10,337 nt of DNA, taken from positions 1 through 10,337 of the forward strand of contig DEQO01000074.1 in the NCBI GenBank assembly GCA_002360495.1, written 5' to 3'. A model generated the notes under the pieces. The model ran no database searches. It was not told where the DNA came from and was given only the letters and a program-made list of their open reading frames with translations. Shown one piece after another: positions 5,893 to 10,337 of this stretch. Source of the DNA: Flavobacteriales bacterium UBA3364. GTDB lineage: Bacteria; Bacteroidota; Bacteroidia; Flavobacteriales_F; PHOS-HE28. A program made the translations under genes and the position numbers. Positions within the stretch are counted from its first letter, which is position 1. Every line of letters begins with the position of its first letter.

Positions 5893-8388
5893 TCAGAAGG
5901 TGATGTTCAATTTAAAACGTAAGGCCCAGTCCCGTGTGTTGGCATGGTCGTGATAGGTGAGGCGCCGCACCGCATCGATCCGGAGCACCTTCAGGATGTT
6001 CTCGATGCCAAGGCTCAACTCGGCGAACGGTCCGCCGTTGAGGTCGTAAGAGAACGGCAACAATTCCATTTCCGTACGATGCTTGGGATCGAGGCGGCCG
6101 ACCACCCCTTTGAACCCGACCACCTCCCGCCATTTCAACCGTCGAAAAAGCGGAATGCGATTGAGGAAAAGCCCATCGAAGTGGTGTTCGAGGAACATGC
6201 TGGCCGACCGGTCACTGATGAACTCGAAATAGTTCATGGTGTTGAACGCGAGTTCATCGAAGTAGAACGTCTCATTGCCCGCGTGGAGCACAAGTAAGGG
6301 GTAAGGCAGCGGTCCACTGAAGATCTTGCCTGCGGTCACGGTGTATTTCAGGAACCCCAACGTACCGAACTGCAGCCGATGCTGTATCCGGCCGATGACC
6401 TTGGTATACTCGTAGTCCCCGTTCAACACACCTTGCAGTCCCTGGGTCAGCTGAAGCTCCACAGCAGGATAGACCGTGCCCAAGCTGACCCTGGTGAAGT
6501 CACCGGCCACGTACTTTTCCTTGTAGGCGAAGCGTGTGTACAGCATAACCTCGGCAGTGGTGATGCTATTGATCAATTCCGGTTCCTGCGCATCGGAGAA
6601 CCCGACATACTCCAGCGCCCCACGTGGGAACATCGTCCGGTGCCGGAACATGAGCATGTTGCTGAAGCCCATGAACCACTCGCGGTCCAGGTAGGCCTTG
6701 TATTCATCCACCAGGGTAAGCTTGTCGTTCGGCGTTCGCCGGAAGACGGAGGACAGGATGTTGTCCTGGCGGAAGGCATCGGTACTTTGCCCGAGCTGTT
6801 CCATATCGTGCTTGAAATAGAGCCCGCCGATCAGACGCGGCTCCTTGGTCAGGAAGGTCTTTCCGCCGAACCCGTACTTGACCACCCCATCCTTGGTGCC
6901 ATAGGCCGTGTATCCTTCGAATTCGGTGTTTCGGCTGAACTGGCTGCTGGTCCTCCCTCCCACACGGAACCGGTTCCCCTCCACGGGGTTGAAACTGTAG
7001 GCCGTGAAATAGGGCCCCAGTTCGATCTGCTCCATGGGGTAGTAGCCCGTAACGACCGTACTGACGATGTCGATGTAGGTCCGGAAACGGGGAATGGTCT
7101 TCATGGTATCGACCATGTGATAGACCGCGTTCTCCTTGGCCGTCAATTGTTCGTGCCGGTTCTGATCCCAGTAGTCGGCACCGAGGCTGAGTGGATCGAT
7201 CGCCATGACCACCTCCTCCGCACCCTCGTAGTGCGCATCATCGCGCGGCTTGTTTATCACGAAGTCGCGGTAGGTGGCGGTGCGTCGACCATATAGACCT
7301 TGCACCTGGTTCTTGTTCGGGCGGCCGGTGTCCTTTACGATGTTCAGGTCCACGACCAGCTCATCGCGGACCAGCATCCATACTTCCTTTTCAACGAGGT
7401 CGTATTCCTGCCTCACCCGGAAGGCCTGCACGAAATTGAGGTTGGCCTTTTCCGGGATCCCTACCTCGATCCGTTTCACGGCGTAGGTGGTATCATTGAT
7501 CCACATCTCACCGGCGAACGCCAGTTCCTGTGGGCGCTTGGGTTTGAACTCGAGCTTGTAGCACCAGTTCCTGCCGATGAACGCACTATCCGTCAGGTAG
7601 TAGTCGTAGAAGCCCTTTCCGCCATCGGCGATCGGACTGATGAAGTTGCGACCGAAGATGATAAGGAAGTTCTCGTAGATGTTGACGTTCTGGTACATGT
7701 CGCCCATGAACTGCGAGACGCTTTCGTTCTCGATGCCGCTCACCTTGGAACCGCGGATCAACTCCCTGCGCGATCTGGGCTTCTGGCGATAGTAGACCTC
7801 GGAAAGGGTCTCCGTCATGAAGATCGGGAGGTACGGTTTCGCGTCGGTGCTATCGACCATGTCGAAGATGAAGGCGAAGGGCTTGAAGAGCTTCTTCTGG
7901 GTGAATTCCTCGGTGATGTTGTTCAGGTCGAATTCGACCTTGTTGTATGCATCGTACTCATAGGCCGATAATTTCTCCCGGTTGTTCACGGGCTTGTTCT
8001 TCACCACACGACGGAGGATGGTGAATGCCGGATTCTCATCGTTCGGGCGTATCACCACCTCGGCGAGTTCCTGGCTGCTGTCGCTCATCGGCACATCGAT
8101 CACCTGCACCTTGTCCTTCTTCACGGCACGGGTGACCGACGTGTATCCCATGGCCGACACGCGGATCGAGTCGGTCGCGTAGTAGGTATCCAGCACATAC
8201 TTCCCATCGAAGTCCGTTACTGTACCGATCCGACTATCGACGAAGGCGATATTGACGAAGGGCAATGCCTCTCCGGTCTTCGCATCGGTGACCGTACCGG
8301 TGATGCGCGTGGTCTGCGCACGGAGGGCGGCGCTCAACGACATCAGGAACAAAAGCGCGTGGAAGCGGTATGTCGTTCCGGAAGGCAT
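5893..8388 (-). CDS. DUF5686 outer-membrane protein with carboxypeptidase-regulatory-like N-terminal domain
   Basis: Large protein of unknown function, 831 residues, of a type common in Bacteroidota. Residues 1-25 form a signal peptide ending LRAQ. Residues of about 27-112 are a carboxypeptidase-D regulatory-like beta domain (ITGTVTDAKTGEALPFVNI, then GTVTDFDGKY and VSAMGYTS), the same plug-like fold that precedes SusC-type barrels. From about residue 118 (NPAFTILRRVVKNK) the sequence matches the DUF5686 family, with a polar globular part and then strand-rich text up to the end. The last residues, RFKLNITF, end in Phe, the usual C-terminal signal for outer-membrane barrel insertion. I therefore infer a secreted N-terminal part and a C-terminal barrel in the outer membrane; substrate and function are unknown. 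I chose the ATG at 8388, whose A is shared with the tatC stop (TGATG); the adjacent TTG at 8391 is less likely. Its place between tatC and lptB suggests an envelope-biogenesis role. Confidence 0.88.
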   Translation of the reverse strand: MPSGTTYRFHALLFLMSLSAALRAQTTRITGTVTDAKTGEALPFVNIAFVDSRIGTVTDFDGKYVLDTYYATDSIRVSAMGYTSVTRAVKKDKVQVIDVPMSDSSQELAEVVIRPNDENPAFTILRRVVKNKPVNNREKLSAYEYDAYNKVEFDLNNITEEFTQKKLFKPFAFIFDMVDSTDAKPYLPIFMTETLSEVYYRQKPRSRRELIRGSKVSGIENESVSQFMGDMYQNVNIYENFLIIFGRNFISPIADGGKGFYDYYLTDSAFIGRNWCYKLEFKPKRPQELAFAGEMWINDTTYAVKRIEVGIPEKANLNFVQAFRVRQEYDLVEKEVWMLVRDELVVDLNIVKDTGRPNKNQVQGLYGRRTATYRDFVINKPRDDAHYEGAEEVVMAIDPLSLGADYWDQNRHEQLTAKENAVYHMVDTMKTIPRFRTYIDIVSTVVTGYYPMEQIELGPYFTAYSFNPVEGNRFRVGGRTSSQFSRNTEFEGYTAYGTKDGVVKYGFGGKTFLTKEPRLIGGLYFKHDMEQLGQSTDAFRQDNILSSVFRRTPNDKLTLVDEYKAYLDREWFMGFSNMLMFRHRTMFPRGALEYVGFSDAQEPELINSITTAEVMLYTRFAYKEKYVAGDFTRVSLGTVYPAVELQLTQGLQGVLNGDYEYTKVIGRIQHRLQFGTLGFLKYTVTAGKIFSGPLPYPLLVLHAGNETFYFDELAFNTMNYFEFISDRSASMFLEHHFDGLFLNRIPLFRRLKWREVVGFKGVVGRLDPKHRTEMELLPFSYDLNGGPFAELSLGIENILKVLRIDAVRRLTYHDHANTRDWALRFKLNITF

Positions 8389-9212
8389 CAAACGGTTGTA
8401 CGCGGTTGCACCGCGCGGGTGACGGTCCTGGCCTGCTCCATTCGGCGTTGCATCCGGGCGGAGATCAGGATGCTGACCTCGTACAAGAGCATCAACGGCA
8501 TGGAGACGATCAATTGGCTCACCACATCAGGAGGGGTGAGGATCGCTGCGACGATCAGGATCCCAACGAAGGCGTGTTTTCGGTAAGTGCGCAGTATCTG
8601 CGGCCCAACGATACCCGCTTTGGTCAGGAAGAGGATCACCAGCGGGAGCTCGAAGACCACCCCGGTCCAGAGCGTCACGGAGGTCACCATGGCGATGTAA
8701 CTGTCCAGGGCCACGGTATTCTGCACGGAGGCACTCACCTGGTAGGTGCCGAAGAACTGGATGCTGAGCGGGGCGAGCATGTAGTAGCCGAAACCCACAC
8801 CGACCAGGAAGAGCACCGTCGCGAACGCCACCATGCCGCGCATCGACCCCTTCTCGGATTCGTGCAGCCCCGGTGCCACGAAACGCCACACCTCCCAAAG
8901 CACGTACGGAAAGGCCATGATCAGTCCTGCAACGAAGGAGACCATGAGGTGCGTGAAGAACTGGCCGCTCATGCTGATGTTCTGCAACGTGAACACCATA
9001 TCACCCGCACAGAGCGCATCGCCCATGCCCATGCCCCGGCCCAAGGCACAGAACGCGCGATACGTGATGAAGTCGGCGTTCTTCGGCGCCAGGATGATCC
9101 GGTCGAACACGAAGTCCTTGGCGATGAACGCCGCGATCATGCCGATGGCGATGGCGATCGCCGAGCGCATGAGGGTCCACCGGAGCTCTTCGAGATGCTC
9201 CAGGAAGGTCAT
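8388..9212 (-). CDS. tatC: Sec-independent protein translocase subunit TatC
   Basis: Core inner-membrane subunit of the twin-arginine translocase, which binds RR signal peptides and recruits TatA to export folded proteins. The 274-residue product starts with the TatC hallmark FLEHLEELRW (3-12), containing the Glu and Arg of the signal-peptide binding site. It continues with FPYVLWEVWRFVAPGL (101-116) and TPPDVVSQ (226-233), all family-conserved. Six hydrophobic segments fit the known fold, at about 14-31, 90-107, 128-148, 172-195, 213-225 and 229-249. The longer first periplasmic loop (about 42-82) resembles what I recall of Bacteroidota TatC. I chose the ATG at 9212; a TTG at 9239 would add nine residues (MATPRTSQE), but the -7 element at 9260-9267 would then leave only about 14 bases of leader. 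It is first in the operon with the DUF5686 protein and lptB. No tatA gene is in the window. The C-terminal tail is basic. Confidence 0.94.
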   Translation of the reverse strand: MTFLEHLEELRWTLMRSAIAIAIGMIAAFIAKDFVFDRIILAPKNADFITYRAFCALGRGMGMGDALCAGDMVFTLQNISMSGQFFTHLMVSFVAGLIMAFPYVLWEVWRFVAPGLHESEKGSMRGMVAFATVLFLVGVGFGYYMLAPLSIQFFGTYQVSASVQNTVALDSYIAMVTSVTLWTGVVFELPLVILFLTKAGIVGPQILRTYRKHAFVGILIVAAILTPPDVVSQLIVSMPLMLLYEVSILISARMQRRMEQARTVTRAVQPRTTV

Positions 9213-9259
9213 TTCCTGACTTGTGCGGGGAGTGGCCAAATTTCAGCGCCGCGTGCGCC

Positions 9260-9267
9260 CAAAGATA
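9260..9267 (-). promoter_or_regulatory. Bacteroidota-type -7 element (TATCTTTG) for the tatC-DUF5686-lptB operon
   Basis: The minus strand reads TATCTTTG, an exact match to TAnnTTTG, the -7 element recognised by the Bacteroidota primary sigma factor. It would start transcription near 9253, about 40 bases before the tatC ATG at 9212. No clear -33 TTG lies at the normal distance. A short imperfect dyad, CTTCG-5-CGAAG (9281-9295), lies just upstream. Confidence 0.5.
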
Positions 9268-9323
9268 GCCGTGAGCGCTCCTTCGATATACGAAGCCGGA
9301 CGCACTTATCAACGGTCAAGGAA

Positions 9324-9425
9324 CGGGACCGCAGCCTTCCCATGCGTGTTGAAGATCGATGGCAACGGCATGTTATCCGGTCGCTTCGGATGTGTTACAT
9401 TTAAGCGTTCAAAGCAGCGGTCCCG
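9324..9425. repeat. Long-range inverted repeat flanking the recQ promoter region
   Basis: CGGGACCGC at 9324-9332 is the exact reverse complement of GCGGTCCCG at 9417-9425; after one mismatch the match continues for two more bases on the inner side. The arms enclose the candidate recQ -7 element. A 9-base match of this composition can arise by chance in a 200-base gap, so any regulatory meaning is speculative. Confidence 0.3.
9396..9403 (+). promoter_or_regulatory. Candidate -7 element (TACATTTA) for recQ
   Basis: TACATTTA differs from TAnnTTTG only at the last base and lies about 40 bases upstream of the recQ ATG, implying a leader of roughly 30 to 35 bases. A TTA 23 bases upstream is a poor stand-in for the -33 TTG. 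This is the best plus-strand candidate in the 9240-9443 gap. Confidence 0.38.
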
Positions 9426-9443
9426 CTCAGACCGCAGACCGTA

Positions 9444-10337
9444 ATGACCAAAGTAGACCTGACACCGAGGGAAGCCCTCGAAAAATTCTTCGGGTTCAGC
9501 CAGTTCAAAGGCGAACAGGAGGCCATCATCCAAAGCGTCCTCAATGGCCGCAACACCTTCGTGATCATGCCCACCGGAGGTGGCAAGAGCCTTTGCTACC
9601 AGCTCCCGGCGCTGATGAGCAAAGGGACCGCCATCGTGGTGAGCCCGCTCATCGCCTTGATGAAGAACCAGGTGGACGCCATGCGCGGTTTCAGCGATGA
9701 TGACGGCGTGGCGCACTTCCTCAACAGTTCCCTCACGCGGAACGAATCCATCAAGGTGAAGGAGGACATCAAGGCCGGTCGTACGAAGCTGCTCTATGTG
9801 GCACCGGAATCGCTCACGAAGAAGGAGAACGTCGAATTCCTCAGCGACATCAAGATCAGCTTCTTCGCCATCGATGAAGCGCACTGCATCAGTGAGTGGG
9901 GCCATGACTTCCGGCCGGAATACCGTCGCTTGCGCACCATCTTCGACGAGATCAAGCGTGTACCGGTGATCGCCCTCACCGCCACCGCTACGGGAAAGGT
10001 GCAGGAGGACATCCTGAAGAACCTCGACATACCGAACGCCGTCACCTTCAAGGCATCGTTCAACCGGCCCAACCTGTACTACGAAGTGCGGCCGAAGCGC
10101 GATGTGAACCGTGAGATCACCCGCTTCGTGAAGCAACACGAGGGGCGTAGCGGGATCATCTACTGCCTCAGCCGGAAGAAGGTCGAGGAAGTGGCGCAGA
10201 CCCTTTCGGTGAACGGGATCAAGGCATTGCCTTACCACGCCGGTATGGACGCCGGACAGCGCGCCGACCACCAGGACCAGTTCCTGATGGAGGACGTCGA
10301 CGTGATCGTCGCCACGATCGCCTTCGGCATGGGCATC
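9444..10337 (+). CDS. recQ: ATP-dependent DNA helicase RecQ, 3' end beyond window
   Basis: 3'-to-5' superfamily 2 DNA helicase that acts in recombination, replication-fork repair and unwinding of branched DNA. The first 298 codons are present and the frame is open to the right edge. Visible motifs in order: motif 0 around FFGFSQFKGEQ (15-25), with the adenine-binding Gln25; Walker A MPTGGGKS (42-49); SPLIALMKNQV (67-77); DEAHCISEWGHDFRPEY (144-160), the DEAH box plus the RecQ aromatic loop; LTATAT (178-183); FNRPNL (206-211); and, in the second RecA fold, GIIYCLSRKKVE, YHAGM and the start of motif VI, VIVATIAFGMGI (287-298). The zinc-binding RQC and HRDC domains expected downstream lie outside the window. 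The ATG at 9444 gives the usual short N-terminus. It is transcribed divergently from tatC across about 200 bases. Confidence 0.95.
   Translation, partial: MTKVDLTPREALEKFFGFSQFKGEQEAIIQSVLNGRNTFVIMPTGGGKSLCYQLPALMSKGTAIVVSPLIALMKNQVDAMRGFSDDDGVAHFLNSSLTRNESIKVKEDIKAGRTKLLYVAPESLTKKENVEFLSDIKISFFAIDEAHCISEWGHDFRPEYRRLRTIFDEIKRVPVIALTATATGKVQEDILKNLDIPNAVTFKASFNRPNLYYEVRPKRDVNREITRFVKQHEGRSGIIYCLSRKKVEEVAQTLSVNGIKALPYHAGMDAGQRADHQDQFLMEDVDVIVATIAFGMGI

Noticed and set aside
6379..7296. Plus-strand open frame of 305 codons inside the DUF5686 gene
   Set aside because: It lies antisense within a continuous 831-codon gene with signal peptide and barrel terminus; no motif of its own is visible.
8370..9404. 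Plus-strand open frame of 344 codons opposite tatC
   Set aside because: It is antisense to a well-supported tatC, is very rich in His, Arg, Glu and Gly without any fold or motif, and runs across both intergenic promoters; it is the expected shadow of a G+C-rich gene.
9223..9444. Small 73-codon frame from a GTG at 9223 ending at the recQ start
   Set aside because: The start overlaps the tatC N-terminus in antisense, the residues are mostly Arg and Ser with no fold, and it covers the promoter elements of both flanking genes.
9309..10271. Minus-strand open frame of 320 codons opposite recQ
   Set aside because: It is antisense to the clear RecQ helicase motifs and has no recognisable domain; its His- and Asp-rich composition mirrors recQ codon use.

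Overview
The window looks like chromosomal DNA from a G+C-rich member of the Bacteroidota, most likely a Flavobacteriales-like lineage. The evidence is a PorV/PorQ-family protein next to a gingipain-like C25 peptidase (both tied to type IX secretion), a DUF5686 outer-membrane protein with an N-terminal carboxypeptidase-regulatory-like domain, signal peptides ending in Ala-Gln or Gly-Gln, no clear Shine-Dalgarno sequences, and a perfect TAnnTTTG element (the Bacteroidota -7 motif) in front of the tatC operon. No mobile element, CRISPR array, tRNA or rRNA gene was seen.

Left block (1-3784, minus strand): a two-gene operon. A PorV/PorQ-family outer-membrane protein is followed, with a 4-base ATGA overlap, by a large C25 cysteine peptidase of the PorU2 type. 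The peptidase runs off the left edge of the window after 894 visible codons. It is open along its whole visible length and keeps the His/Cys catalytic pair.

Middle block (3897-5033, plus strand): pssA (phosphatidylserine synthase), then a 69-base gap holding an inverted repeat, then purS, the small structural subunit of FGAM synthase. purS converges on lptB across about 120 bases that hold a strikingly symmetrical pair of hairpins (5046-5156).

Right block (5157-9212, minus strand): a tight envelope operon tatC - DUF5686 protein - lptB, with a 1-base TGATG overlap and a 4-base gap. It encodes the Tat translocase core, a predicted outer-membrane beta-barrel of unknown function and the ATPase of LPS export. 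It appears to be driven from a TATCTTTG element at 9260-9267. recQ is transcribed divergently from 9444 and is cut by the right edge after 298 codons.

Taken together, six of the eight genes concern the envelope or export: T9SS-associated sorting, phospholipid head-group synthesis, Tat export, LPS transport and an outer-membrane barrel. purS and recQ are housekeeping neighbours. I did not find a convincing undescribed multi-gene system. The items most worth a second look are the two-hairpin palindrome at 5046-5156, the PorU2/PorV-like pair with its unusual active-site surroundings, and the DUF5686 gene held between tatC and lptB.
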